Shown: positions 1 through 15,911, counted from the first letter of the stretch. The stretch is DNA of 64,000 bases from Paramacrobiotus metropolitanus (GCF_019649055.1 NW_026570327.1:399349-463348); one strand, 5' to 3'. Notes: generated from the letters alone by a model not told the origin. Translations and numbers: made by a program.

Positions 1-2364
1 CGTCTGAGATGGTTAAAACCTCTTGACTGGGTTAGTAGGAATCATGTTTTTTCCTTAATTAACAAACAAATACAGAGTGTGCGAAACAGATATATATTGC
101 GCTACCATTTTTGCCAATAAGTAATTTTAGTCTTTTACCAGGCTATAGTTTCCCGGAGAGTTGTACAAAGGCGCATGATGGTATGTGACTTTGCTCCAAG
201 GACCATAGAAATCGTACGTTAAAAGATAGAAGATGTCCACAACCCTGAAATGCGCATCAGGGTATATGATGTCAGGATATTCTAGTAACGTACTGTACGT
301 ATTTGAATGTATTAAATCTTACTGATTAAGAGCGTCGACATCATAATAATCGATGTTGGCAATATCTGCTGATAAAGTTATAGAAATTATCAAATCTTCC
401 GCACGTCCTGTAGCCTCCTTTTTGAATGCCGCTTTCATTTCCTGTGGGACATTTCGCCATGCTTTATGTACGAGTTACGACAGAGTGAGATGGAGAACCA
501 TGTGCAGAGATGGATAGCCATATACTCGTACAGATACAAATACGGTTATGATAAAAGAAGTTGATATCAATGGTAAGTCCCAACCTTGAGAAGCGTGGGA
601 AAGTTTTTGTAATCTTCCGGATCGCCACCGCGGTTGCCCACTCCCGGTACCAGCCAGTCGATCAGCAATCCATCGAAATCGTACAATTTGCAAAATGCTA
701 CGACGCTATCAATAAAAGTTTTACGGCTGGAAGGTTGCATTGCCTAAAACGAAATATGTTCGACAATAGAAACGGTGCAGTATTGGAATAATGCGGGTTC
801 ACCATTTGACTAAACATAAAGCCACCGGCATTCCATCCTCCAATTCTAAAACGAAGTATTTTTAAAACAGCTTATCAGTCATTCTGGATAGAAAGCTGCG
901 ACGTCAGTGAAATGCTTGCTATGCAGCTACGTATACACGTGTTAAAGCATAATTTTGTGTGGTAACGAAATGAAACGCCTGCAGTACACGCAAAGAAAGT
1001 ACTCCTGAAATGCAGCGTGGCTGCAGCACGGAAAGCCACTTTACGACATACCCAATGACGGCCTTCATTTTCGGGTTTTTTGCTTTCAGAGATACAAATT
1101 TGGCGATGTTCCCTGAATACGAAAAACAGATTTAAGATCTATACCATTTCGTTAATATAGTACAGACTTTACTGACGAAAAATTGCAATTGCAACATAAA
1201 GGAACTGCTGAAAATGATTATATTACTGAATATTGTCTGTTTAGTAAAAACAATAAAAGTGCTTCAAACAAGAGCTAAACAACGCGAAATATTAATTGAG
1301 AGCATGAGCTTAGAATCGTTATCCCCACCTCGCCGTCCGTTTCCTTGCAGATCATTGTAAGCATCGAATGCTACCATCGTGTTATTCTGCAAAAAATTGT
1401 GCGTTTAGTGCACGTCAAATTACTCCTGCTGTTACTTTAACTTCGTAAAATTACTTCTGCTGTTAATATTATGATTTTTAGTTACGGTATTTCTCCACAC
1501 ATCATGCATTTAACATTCATAATTTCGGAATTTATGGTTCCTTTCACCACTATTTAATTTAGTCTGCGTTAAATTTTCGACAACATTCCATTTTCATATA
1601 CTGTACAATTTGTACATCCATATTTCATGATATTTGTACTACTACAATATTATGCGCTTTCGTATACAGTACTACTTACCTAAATAGTGCAAATTCTGTA
1701 CATATTGGTTAATTTTAGCCACTCTGTAATTTAATTTTTTGTATACGTTTGTAAGCAAAAGTTTCGCATAAAGTTTTTTGGGGATCTGAGTAATACACTG
1801 TATATTGCGTGGATCGTATAAAACGTATAAAAATCGACTGTCAAAAATAATTAGCCCCAGCGCCAAGCATTAACACAAATTAGAGACACCCGCACATTAC
1901 ATACAACTTAATACAATTGCATAAACTACAAAGCGATGCATAAGTCAAAAGAATGTATCACAATATTATCACATGTATCTTACCGCCATGGCTGCGTATA
2001 AGTAAATCGCGTGCGTGCACAGTTGTGCCGGCAAATCGTTTCCCATAACGCGCCCTAATTGTAAAAAGCCAGTTATTCCAGCTTCCAGGGCACCGTCATT
2101 ATACAATTTAAGGACAACACTGATTGTAAGGTAAATCCCAAATAAAATTTTAACCGCCGTGAGCCCATAGATGGATCTATGCACGACGTCAGTTTATAGA
2201 ATTGGTCCATATTCAAAACAACATTCACCTTGAAGCTTCCTGTAGCTCGCCCATGATGCATAAACACACGTAAGCATCGGTGTCTGTTGTAAGTCAACAT
2301 TGTCACACAGAATCAGAATCGTCAAAAAACATACAAAATATCCTCGTGTTATGGCGAAATCCAT
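1..2364 (-). CDS. GH18 chitinase-like protein, catalytic motif lost; 3' end beyond window
   Basis: Secreted glycoside hydrolase family 18 (chitinase fold) protein. Exons: 2364-2229, 2054-1984, 1386-1329, 1112-1052, 845-803, 743-585, 441-323, 244-139, and a next exon entering at base 3; all phases join. The ATG at 2364 opens a hydrophobic signal peptide of about 25 residues. Then follow family landmarks in order: strand 1 with YASWASYR, LCTHAIYLYA, AFDAYNDL, GIGGWNAGG, the catalytic-strand region near residues 147-154, and the FYLLTYDFYGPW segment. The catalytic signature DGxDxDxE reads DGLLIDWL: the second Asp and the proton-donor Glu are both Leu. By family knowledge such proteins bind chitin or other glycans without cleaving them (chitinase-like lectins, imaginal-disc growth factors). 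Fold assignment is firm; the non-catalytic role is inferred from the missing residues. Confidence 0.9.
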
Positions 2365-2690
2365 CCTTTTTACGTGTGGTTCTGTGCTATCTCTTGCTGC
2401 AAAACTTTTCAAAATGCAGTGCGCTTGAATTGCCGGAAGTTTGCCATGTGCTAACGTGCAGTAGGTATAATGTCCTACTGACACAGTAGTGGATTGTTTA
2501 ATTCTGTGTAGTATCGTCTGCGGTAGTTTCGTTATTCCGAAACAAGTTCAGATTCACGGCCATCGCATAAACGATGTGTCATTTCGAAACGTAACCATTC
2601 TCAGTTCTTAACATGCCGGAATCATGGTGTAATACCGATATAAATTATTCTTGCATATTTAATCGATTGCCGCGGGTGACCATCTCGTTT

Positions 2691-5600
2691 CTATGAAGCT
2701 GATTTGTTGTTTTTGCGCAGTTTAAGCAGGGGCTCAAAGCGTGATCTGGCAATTTGATGCTTGAACGCAACCATTTTCGTTAAAGCTTCGCTGTACACCT
2801 GCAAGCATATAAATATTAATTACTGACTTACTTTATACGATGTATTCAAAGTTAACTATGTACTTCGTGAATTTACACTAAACTATCTGTACAACAGCAC
2901 ATACCTGGCATTTATATTTACATTGCATGATACACACTAACCCATACAATCACATATTTTAACCTGCACGAAAACAATTCGAAATAAAAAAAACGTAAAA
3001 TTTGATAATAAACAAACTGATTACCTACAAGTAAGTATAAATCTGTAAGTACAAATCTAGCTGTGCAGTCAAGTAGTTTCAGAATATCGAATCAGGTTCA
3101 GTAATGTATATAGATATGTATTGCAGATGCGTGCACGCGTGCTCGGTTCATATGTCCAGTCACCATGCAGTGCCTCCGCTTTTGTGATGTACTCGTAAAT
3201 TAGCTACGTACGGTAGTGAACGTGAGTAGTGAATCAAATTAATTTTATAAATTTATAATTTTTTTTAAAACAAAAATTTATAAATAACCTAAAAGCACAG
3301 GTAATCTTTGAAAAATACATAAGAAAAACGGTTACCATTAGCTGTACAGAGTATACCCGGCATACCGAAAAACCCAGGCATACCGCAATATGCAAGTCTA
3401 CATTTGCTACTGCGACGACCCACCTGTTGATTCGGCATCTGAACATGCACAACGGCTTCTTCGCGCGTCAGCAGAACACAGTTCCACGGCGTCCACAACT
3501 CTTTCATATTCCATCGAACAAACGTCAAGTCGTAGATATCGCGTCGACCCGACACCAAACTTGCCTTCCGCCAGATCGTGTCAAATAACGCTTTGAAATC
3601 ATGCTCTGTTAGTACGGTGAGAATTGGGTGTGTGTCCTTTGTTAGTGTCTTCTCGGTGGCCATTAAAGCTTTCAGCGCACGTCGGTGGAATCCCAGATCC
3701 TCCCGCTTTTGACCAATGTTTTTCATACGCTCGCAATCGCGACAGATCAAAGCGCCGTTCTCGGCCCGCGAACGCCGTTGGAATCCATCCGCCGGTTTAT
3801 GGGCGTGGCAGCTGGAACAGTGCTGCATGTTGGTCAACAGACGTGATTCACCGCTAGCGGAAGCTTGTGCCTACAAATAAGTAATTTCATAATGCAGCTT
3901 TGTGTAACAGCTTATTGCGAAATTTTCCCTTAAATTGGTATTGCTAATTTTATAATTAAGTGTCGAAAGTACGAATATCACCAAAGTATGAACGAGCTAT
4001 CTATTTCAATATTAACAGGAAATTAAAAACACTCGCTGTCATAGTATTTAGTGGCAAAATTAAAAAAGTATTAACCATAGTTTATTAATTTACCAGATTA
4101 TTCTGGTTTACCAAATTTATGAAGCATTTACCGGCAAGAAACGCGCTATCTGAGGGTTGAAAAGGGGATTTTTGATGAACTCCAAAAACAAACTGGAAAT
4201 CCGAGTTCGTATTCCGTCCAGAACATGATCCGTCGTTCGCACACCGGAGGTCAGCATTGTCACTTCGCGATCCACCAGCGTCGAAATTTCCGACGTGAGA
4301 TCGCATACAAATTCCTATATAAGTACAAATTTTAAATATAAATTCCTATTGAACATTCTGTTTTTAACCATTACACCTTTCGTGTAAGAAATGCCGATTC
4401 CTTTAATTTAATAAAAATTTAATAATTTCCTTCACTAGTATACCAGATAGTTCACATTCGAAAAATTTTCATATACAGAAATCTTGTTTCGAAAAATTTT
4501 TGACGTACGGATACGGTAATCGTCACCGACAAGAGCAAGTCTAATCGTTCGGCTTTGCTGACGGTGTTATCTGTCAGTGCACGATACAGCGCCACCAGTT
4601 CCTTTGCGCGTGTTATCCACGGCGTCTCCATCGTGGTCAGTTCTCCAGTAGATGCGGCTTTGAAGGCAATTGGCTTGGACACATTCTGCAACAGTCGGTC
4701 TTTCTTCAGAATTTCATTTTCCTTGCGGGCTCGGGAACGGTGACCTTCTACCGCTAACAATAGCGCTACTTCATCCTTCAGAACTTTACACAGCATAGCC
4801 TTCCTTTCCGGTCCATCCAGTGCAATGTTGATTTTATACAATTCCTGTTGACGCCAGTCTGAAAAAAATATCAAACATTACGACTGATCCAGGAAAAAGG
4901 CATCTGACGTAGAATTTTCAATTTTGCTCACTCTGTACTTTCGATGGTTTTGTACACCAGATCGAAATCGGCTTTGCTACGCGGTCGTGTGCGGCGACGG
5001 AATTCTTCGGATAGCAGACGCTCTTTTTCGCGGATAAGGGATTCCTGAAGTTCCTTCTCTCTGCGTTCACGGTCAGCTTTCTCTTGACGTAATCTTCCAA
5101 CACGACGTTGGGCCAGCCAGCGCCGCCAGTATGACTGGAGAGTAATGATCTGCCGAAAGGTCATCGCAGTGAATTATCGCTGTTGCAGATTTTACTCATA
5201 ATATGCTTTACATACTACAAAATAATAAGTAATACACAGTACCGTACTGTACTTTACAATCAAACTTGTCGATGGCAATGTAAAATAATTTCGTATAATT
5301 TGTAATATTTTGACACAAAACTGCGTCCAATTAATAAACACTGCTGGTTGCATAATAAATTACATTGCAATGTGATTAAATTTGCACATAAAGTATATCT
5401 ATCTTCTAGATTGAGTTTCCTGACCTTTGCGATCTTTGCGTCCAGCCACTGATCAACGGTGGGAACATCGCGCGCCCCAAGAGTCACATCAGTGCTGTCC
5501 GTGATATAGACGCCGATTTTTGTCATCTGAGTGCAGGCCTCGCGCAGGCATTGTGTACGACTGTTTTTTAACTGAAGAGTTTGGGTTTCCCGACACTGGT

Positions 5601-5870
5601 TCTCGGGGTTCGGGGGCCGAACTGTCGGCTGGAATAATGGAATTAACATTAACACTACTCGTACGTAATCTTAAAATCTTGACTTCTTAAAACCTGTAAC
5701 TGGTGAAATTTAATGGGTAATACTCCGAAATGTTTAAACTGCATTTTCAAAAAATCGCACTGTACCAAAGTCTGAGCAGTTGCATGATGGAACTCCACAT
5801 TGTTAATCCGATCACGGTATCCACCTAGGAAAGGTTTCGCAGCCCGCGGCTGAGGACCTTGCTCCGCCAT
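2691..5870 (-). CDS. IQUB: IQ motif and ubiquitin-like domain protein homologue (short form)
   Basis: Homologue of IQUB, a ciliary/flagellar protein associated with axonemal radial spokes in other animals. Seven exons: 5870-5766, 5628-5425, 5149-4939, 4858-4509, 4314-4132, 3870-3424, 2798-2691; about 535 residues. Visible landmarks: N-terminal KPFLGGYRDR..VEFHHA; an IQ motif (LQSYWRRWLAQRR) followed by a charged helix; ENWRQQEL..GPERKA; a FLEFIKNPLFNP block; a CxxC..CxxC region (CSSCHA, CRDC) that may bind zinc; and the conserved VRWN..WTPWNCVLLT end. The exon 4 donor is ambiguous between 4509 and 4515 (both in frame). The only in-frame ATG near the first conserved block is at 5870. No ubiquitin-like domain, which precedes this block in vertebrate IQUB, is visible between here and the next gene. 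Identity is confident; the true N-terminus less so. Confidence 0.88.
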
Positions 5871-6449
5871 CGTATTAAAATAATTGCACGAAGCTACATT
5901 GTTCACCGAGCAGGTTTTGCGCTGTGAATGGCAAATACTGAACAGAGTTGCAACGCAATGTTACAGGCGCTATCCCAAAAGTGTATATTTGAAGTATTTC
6001 TAACCTACGTATATTATCCTGGCTCTGTAAGTGCTTATCCGTAATTACTCAACAAGTCCTACATTTTAGAACTAGTCAGTACTTACCTTAAAAATATTCC
6101 AAGTACTGTGCACAGTGCAATTAACAAATGCAGCACTCGTTTATTTTTTAAAGTACAATACTGGAGTTGTTTCTATGGAGAACGTTTAGCCATGCAATGA
6201 TTACTTGCGTCGTACATCAGGGAAGCGAAAAATAAAGCAATGTTCCCTGAATCTTTATTATATAAAAACGGACATAATTCTCGACTATGCGTTAGTTTCA
6301 ATTTATCAGAACGCAGTCAAATATTACCGGTGAATCGGTGACTATCAAACATTCTGAAAGCAACTGCGAGGCGGTTGTAGAAAACGAAGTAGATATTGCA
6401 TAACTGAATAAAAACCAGAAGCGTTACAAAAATCCTCGGAAGTATCCTC

Positions 6450-9859
<3,410 letters not shown>

Positions 9860-10471
9860 TCTGCAAAGTTATTCCTTTCCACGTGAAGGATATAATCGAA
9901 GAACAGGTTTAAAAGTGCCCTTAAACTTTTCGGAACGCCGCGACCAACAAATCAGCCAGAATGGAAAATGGAAATCAGAATTGCATCAGACCGATCACCT
10001 ATGAATAGAATTTCTTGTTGACGTTTTCGTCATTATTCACTCGTTGCACTGCAGCACTGGTCAAAGTCAAACTACTTGCATTGTACGTACGAAAACTCAG
10101 CGTCCTGGGAGGAGGAGGCGTATTTTTAGCGTACGACGCTTGTGGCCGCCCGCCGGTGGCACTTGACCGTAGTTTTGGTCAAAACGCAATCACGCAGAAA
10201 CTTTTAAACAAAAGCCGAAAGCGACACTTAATACGCCCGATACGGTACAGTACCTAATCTAAGGCCTAACTTCCTAAGGGAAAGATTCGTTGTCTGGCTG
10301 CCTGAAAAGGAGCTCATCTTTGCACCGGGCACAATCGCACCTACCTACACAATTTGGGACTGCATTCTTTCTAATTTTATTTTTGCTACAAATACTGCTG
10401 CAGTTTGAGGGTTACGCCTATTAGATTTTGTCAGCGGAAAAATAAACTTACGTGACATAAAAGACCAAAAA
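9860..10471. promoter_or_regulatory. Shared upstream region of QARS1 (-) and the cysteine-rich gene (+)
   Basis: This 612-bp stretch separates two divergent start codons. I see no convincing exon. It holds several short GC-rich patches (for example around 10100-10160) and no obvious TATA box at a fitting distance from either ATG. A bidirectional promoter is inferred only from the head-to-head layout. Confidence 0.3.
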
Positions 10472-11791
10472 ATGTCGCTGAACCGAAACGACACTGGCAC
10501 GTTTTCTAGGAAACCTGGCGACAACGACGCGGCCATGCCGATCGCGTCAGGTTCAGGTCTTGGTGCCACATCGAAGAATGGCGTTGCTGAAAAGAAAGCT
10601 AAAGCAGCGTCGTCGTCAGCAGCGAAAACGGACAGCAATTCTGGAGCGACGAAGGAGCCTGGAACGCTGTCAGATGCTGAAGTCCTGAGCAAATTGACGA
10701 AGGCCGGCGTGGAGAATGTGGAGAAGGTAGGGCGATGTGTGAAAGCTGGGATAGCTCGGGGTTTCATCCAGCTCGAACGTACTGCAGACTTGGATACTGT
10801 TCTTGTTAGTGCTGTGTGTGATGAAGTTTTTGGATTTGAATGCAAGAACAAAATCGACGCCACACTGCGAATGGTTCTGCACCAGAAAGACGAAGGTGAG
10901 TCTGACTGCTTGTGAACGAAAAAATGGAAAATCTACGCGCTTCCCTGCTACCGGGGAAGGTTTTCGTAGTTTTTGACTGCGTATGTTAATAACGGTTCAG
11001 GTTGGTGTCTTGTTTACTGCGATACGACATCCATAATATCTACAGATATAAATCACATAATTATTACAAATTAATCTGATCATTTTACACAGTATTTTCT
11101 GCTCCGGTATTGTGACGTCACTTACAGGCAAAAAGCCAAAATCTTATGTGAACGTTTTGTTTAACTTCTGGGCGAGCGAAGCGAGCCCGCGTTTCTAATT
11201 CAAGACATGTTATTTTAATAATTATTAGGTATTGATGAATACTTGGGATTAGACGACTATGCCGTTCGTTGCGACGGATGCGAACAGGGATATTACGTTA
11301 CCGACTTGTGCACTGCCGATCCAATGTTCTCCGATCCGAAGTATATGCATCACTGCGCTGATTGTCCAGGCCTCGGCAAATGCATTGGTAAGACCTGTGT
11401 GCGTCCAATTTCCAATCTGGATGTGTCCAGAAGTAATATCATAACAATAATAGTGTATTTGCTCTTTCCTAGGAGATATACGCGTGCGTCATTGTAAAAA
11501 ATGTGATGACCACTACTTTGCTGGATCAAATGCGAATTTGAAATGTCCATGCAGATCTGAGGGTAAGTAGAAGACGTACTTGTCAAGCAATCTATAGTTA
11601 GCGTCACATCTTTAGATGGTTCCCTTTTACATAAAGACTACGAGTGTGTGTTTGAAAACCTGCTCAAAAGAAATGTGATGGGCGCAAAGCGTGTCATACT
11701 CGTAAGTTATAAAAGTAACAAATGTTTTCAACACTTTTCGAGCGATTTGGGTTTACATGTATCCAAAAGAAAGTACATCTGGACGTTATGA
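10472..11791 (+). CDS. Cysteine-rich family protein, copy 1 (unrecognised family)
   Basis: I do not recognise this family. Exons 10472-10895, 11229-11387, 11473-11562, 11616-11791 give about 282 residues. The first ~65 residues are low complexity (Ser/Ala/Lys). Then comes a ~75-residue domain A with GVEN..KV..CVKAGIARGFI..LE..DLD and ending LHQKDEG. After it lies a ten-cysteine domain B with spacing CxxC-x9-C-x14-CxxC-x5-C-x8-CxxC-x13-CxC, which suggests structural zinc. No signal peptide or membrane segment is seen, so it is probably intracellular. A second copy follows at 13668-14584 with the same domain order, the same cysteine spacing and two introns at the same codons in the same phase. 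The last exon could instead splice at the strong GTAAGT at 11702; the stop at 11789-11791 assumes it does not. Real coding is very likely; function unknown. Confidence 0.85.
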
Positions 11792-13667
11792 TATAAATTT
11801 TACATTAGCTATGACTTTAGGGTATGTTTTCTTTTTTTTTAATAATAAGTGTTTGTCATTGCTATGGCTCAGTACTTGACTATGTAACATGATCGCAAGC
11901 GCCGGTACACTAATTGAAAGTTAAACTTTAAACATTAAAATATGTTTTAGTTACGGTATCCTCTGTTACTTTAAATGTTTTAACCCGCTGACGACCATTG
12001 GTGTTAGGGCGCAACATGCTCTTCAGAATGTTTCTCTCAATTACCCATAGCAATTAATCGATATGTCATAGCGTGATCAGCATTACAGGACTTCACCGTA
12101 GCAATAAAAAAACAAGCCATACTTGTATCTTAAGTTACTCAAGAACCACGAGCTCGCGAAAGTCGCGAATTTCGAACTTTCTGACCTCCCGAAGGTCCTG
12201 CTAATTAACTAATTAGTACAGTACCTGAGACAATTATTCTGAAGTAATTCAGTAGAGTACAATCAGTGATGCTTTACTAAGAAATGTTAAGCATGGGTCC
12301 TGAAAGTTAAACAATAGATAGCCATAGTCCATCAAAAACTCGTGTTGCGCGCACACACCATTGGGCATGTATGGTCCTAAAGTACAGGCGGGCGCATATT
12401 CGACACATGGTTTTAACATGTTAATCGAATAAGGGCCTGTCGGTTCGAACTTATAACTTTCACCATGTGGTTCTGCTTACCGGAACTTTTCCAAAAAAGA
12501 TTTAGTTGAGCGGCACCCTGGGCGGTCGGCTATCGCCCTCAAACAAACGAATGGAATTCGTTTCCGGGCAACGAAACTTGTGCGTGGAAGTTAAGTTACT
12601 TGTGCGTGGAAGCCATTTTTCGTAATCTACTCTGTAGTATAGCTATGTCGTATCACAGCGCATCAGTGTAACAACCCTGCCGTTGGCCTTTACACCAACT
12701 GGAACAGCGCACGGTGGAGGGGTACAAAGAAAACAGCACATCGGCATCCTGCAGCCGTGAATATAATCGCTATTACAATAAGCGTATAGCCGGTGGTGAC
12801 CTTAGCGGAAGGTGTATAACTGACTTCCGCTAATGTTGCGTTCATGGTTTCGGACGCTGCATTCCAGAACTTTTAGTGCGAGCGTAGTCGCATCACTACT
12901 GCACCTGCAGCCATGCAAAGGCAGTGGCGACATTCATGAACTGTGCAAGCGTTGATCATGCAAACAGTGTAACGGCAACTCGGCAGAATACTTATAGGAA
13001 GGCTGTCGCGTAAAGTCTTGCGAAGCGTAAAGAATAATAATTTTAAAAAAGGTTGTTGAAATTCGCTATTTTTGTTGTGTCCGGTTATCTATCAATCACT
13101 GAATCATGCAAAAACCGTTTCTTTCACTTTCGGTTTTTGCTGACCAGTGGTCACTTTACTGACCATTGGAATACCCTGGTTTTGAAGTAATTTTTATGTA
13201 CTATACGATGAACGTTTTTATTTCTGTCAGTTCTTGCTTGCTGAATTATTATAGAATTATGCGTTTTATGATTAGGACCGTCTACGCCCAATGGTGTTGC
13301 TAAACACCCATGTCACCGCCGGTGACCTATGGTCAGCACAAGCACACAAAAAATTCCCTTTCTTAATTGAATTTTTTTATTGGGAAATCCTGGTTTTCAA
13401 GAAGAAACTCCCACCCCTTCGGGTAGTGGGCGTTGGGGGGTTAAACCTCTTCTTGGTGTGCTTTGTTTTTCGAATTCCGCTTTTTTCAGTTATTAGCGTG
13501 CGTTAGAAATCAACCGGTAGGCGCTTGCCGCTAGTTGTTGATTTGAAATTGTATGGATCTCGGTTTTGCCATCCTTCGCTGGGTTTGCAACTTTACAGTA
13601 GTGTAATTTTCAGCATGTAAATGTTAGAATTGAGTCTCATGATTCATTTCCGAGTTTCCATTTCTAG
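11792..13667. other. Intergenic or intronic stretch between the two cysteine-rich copies
   Basis: About 1.9 kb with no ORF that resembles a domain. It may hold the missing first exon of copy 2: that exon must leave one base, and ATGs at 13291 and 13553 each have a possible GT with that phase, but neither is convincing. No repeat is obvious. Confidence 0.4.
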
Positions 13668-14584
13668 GAAAATCGGTATCGAAGGCCTCGAACGATGAAT
13701 CTGATGACGAATGCGAAACTGATGAAGACAGTGAATCTGATTCTGAGGAAGATTCCGATATGGATGAGGAGGCTCCATCTCTTGCTGACTGCATCCTTGG
13801 TTTGATGAAGGATTTCGCATCGAAAAACCAGGCCACGATTCCTACCGGGCCGCAGGCTATGACCGGCGATCAGGTTCTGGAAAAACTGAGGCGTCTTGGT
13901 GTGGAGAATTTGGACAAAGTTAGTGGATGTGTAAAAGCCGGTATCGCCCGCGGTTTCATCAAGCTGGAGACTGCCAGTGATTTGGATAAAGTGATCGTTG
14001 CAAAGACGGGCAATAAAATTCTGCCAACGGATTGTACTCATAAAGTCGAGGCTACTGTAAAAATGGTACTGCATCAGAAGGATTGGGGTGAGTTTTTCCA
14101 CTGGCAGTTATGCAACAGGTTAACGCTGAGTGCTACTATTTATGACATCTGCACAAACGTAATTTTGCTGTCCTTTAGGTGGAGATGAGTATAATTGCAT
14201 AAAAAATGAACATCCCGTTTACTGTGGTAAATGCGGCGAAGGCTATTTCGTTTCGTGGATTTGCGGGGGAGAGCCGACACTCTGCTACTCGAAGCACATG
14301 AACCACTGCAAAAAATGCCCGGATTTAGGAGTGTGTTTGGGTGAGCTTTTTCACTAAAGCATTCAAATGGATTTCCAGTTATTTTCCACATATTTGTTTG
14401 AATTATACTTAGTCTGAATTTTACTGTAGGATGCTGCCGTGAAGATCACTGTGACCGATGTGGTAAACACTATTTTGCTGGATCCATGAGAGATATGCCA
14501 TGCGACTGCGATGAAGTGGAGGAGACTCGAAAAACTGTTCTACGCTGCTTATTGGAGAATGTCAATAAAACTGGCAAAAAATAG
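13668..14584 (+). CDS. Cysteine-rich family protein, copy 2; first exon not found
   Basis: Tandem paralogue of the gene at 10472. Exons 13668-14087, 14179-14340, 14430-14584. After a TTTCTAG acceptor the frame opens with an acidic Ser/Asp/Glu tract (about 30 residues), then domain A (GVENLDKVSGCVKAGIARGF..LHQKDWG), then the ten-cysteine domain B with spacing identical to copy 1. It ends LLENVNKTGKK. The two introns match copy 1 in position and phase (both phase 1, after LHQKDxG and after the CxG of domain B). An in-frame ATG at 13760 could start translation inside the acidic tract, but the open frame before it and the splice acceptor indicate an upstream exon I could not place. Joining it to copy 1 through the 11702 donor breaks frame. 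Function unknown. Confidence 0.8.
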
Positions 14585-14605
14585 TAGAGGATGTATTGTA
14601 CAATG

Positions 14606-14611
14606 ATTAAA
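14606..14611 (+). terminator. Polyadenylation signal (ATTAAA) of cysteine-rich copy 2
   Basis: ATTAAA lies 22 bases after the stop codon, a usual distance for 3'-end cleavage just downstream. Confidence 0.4.
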
Positions 14612-15100
14612 GACCGAAATCGTTATGCTGCATAACTTTGTGTACGATATGTGTAGTACACTTCTTCAAGATGACCAAAAATCATGAGATCTCGATTGGA
14701 AACTAAATGGAAAGTTTTTGCTCTTGCTTTACGCATTGCTGTCATCTATGATGTTTGCAATTTACATATCCGCGATCTATTTCACAACAGTACTGTAATC
14801 GTACAGGCGTACTCGTTCGCTGCTTAGCTGAGCTTTCGTATAAAGTAGTAATTTTGGTTGTAGACTTCCAAGTAAATAACTTGCTAACGACATCGATAAT
14901 CACCAGAACTGTTGTTTTATTTTTTCATTTTGTTGCCCAGATGCTATACCCTGTTAAGGGTTGTTTTTTCGGCAGCTGAAAATGCATTAAAGGTCATTCA
15001 ATAAGATCTCAAGCTTCGCAGACCATCATAGAGATGGACAACGTGTTTGGCGGTCACTGTTTGCCAATTCGAAAGCGCAATAAGGTGACAAGTTCAGAAT

Positions 15101-15816
15101 TTAAACGCGCTTGTAGTGGCGGACGGCCTTTCCACCGTTCCAGGTGTAGGTCTGCAAACACAAGGACATTCATTAATCACGTTTCCGTTTTAAAAAATTT
15201 TACAGTAGACTTACCAGGGTCAGACCATCATCACGGAATTCGTGATCAATGGTGGCGGTGAATCCGCTCTCCAAGGTCTGCTTCTGGACCAGACGGTCAC
15301 CGTTCAAGGTGTAGGTGGCCTTGATGTTCTTGCCACTGGGGGTCTTCTCGTTGACCTCCTCGTTCAGCTTGAACTTGACGTCCTTGTTGATGACCTCGCT
15401 GGTGATCTTCATGGTGTACTCATCACCAGACTTGCTGAATTCGAGGGTGGGACGGAGCTGTTTGCCGATTTCTAAACATCACATTGAGAACAAGCTTATT
15501 TTGAGTGAATTCAAATCTCAACAACATTTGGTCGCTGCACTGCTTAATCGTTATAATTTACTTTTTATAAATATCAAGAAAAAACAGCGCTAACCGTTGA
15601 CAGCGCCCATTATTTATGCAGAAGATAAAGTAGAAGGCATATTAAAATATTACGAAAAAATACTTATACTTAAAAAATTTTACTGGTACTCATGATCAGA
15701 GTAAACACACAATTACACATACCGATGTGCTCCTCGCTCAAACCGGTGGCACGGAGGTACTGTTCGAAGTTGCCATCGTCATTCTGGTATTCGTACTTTC
15801 CGGCGATTTTGGCCAT
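15101..15816 (-). CDS. Cytosolic fatty-acid-binding protein
   Basis: Intracellular lipid-binding protein (FABP/calycin fold) that carries fatty acids or retinoids in the cytosol. Exons 15816-15723, 15471-15215, 15151-15101; 133 residues, the usual size. Seen: N-terminal AGKYEYQNDDGNFEQYL (the family's G-x-W/Y start and helix-turn-helix lid), beta strands with YTMKITSE, FKLNEEV, ATYTLNGDRLVQKQ and FRDDGLTLV, and the closing TYTWNGGKAVRHYKRV, whose Arg and Tyr fit the carboxylate-binding site. Start chosen at the only ATG before the first strand. A TATA box lies about 90 bp upstream of the ATG. The member (FABP subtype) cannot be told from sequence alone. Confidence 0.95.
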
Positions 15817-15903
15817 TTTGTTGGGAGGAGTATTCGAAATAGCAGACAGTAAAATTCAAGAAAGTCAGGAGATGAAAGATACAGTCGCCCAGCCGAACAA
15901 GCG

Positions 15904-15911
15904 TATTTATA
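15904..15911 (-). promoter_or_regulatory. TATA box of the fatty-acid-binding protein gene
   Basis: TATAAATA on the minus strand, 88 bp before the ATG at 15816, in keeping with a short 5' UTR. Focused TATA promoters are common for abundant, tissue-specific genes such as FABPs. Confidence 0.55.

Noticed and set aside
12439-12460. T-loop-like GGTTCGAAC suggestive of a tRNA
   Set aside because: No acceptor stem or anticodon arm can be drawn around it.
10472-14584. The two cysteine-rich copies as one fused gene
   Set aside because: The strong donor at 11702 leaves phase 0 while the 13668 exon needs one leftover base; weaker donors could be forced to fit, but nothing supports it.
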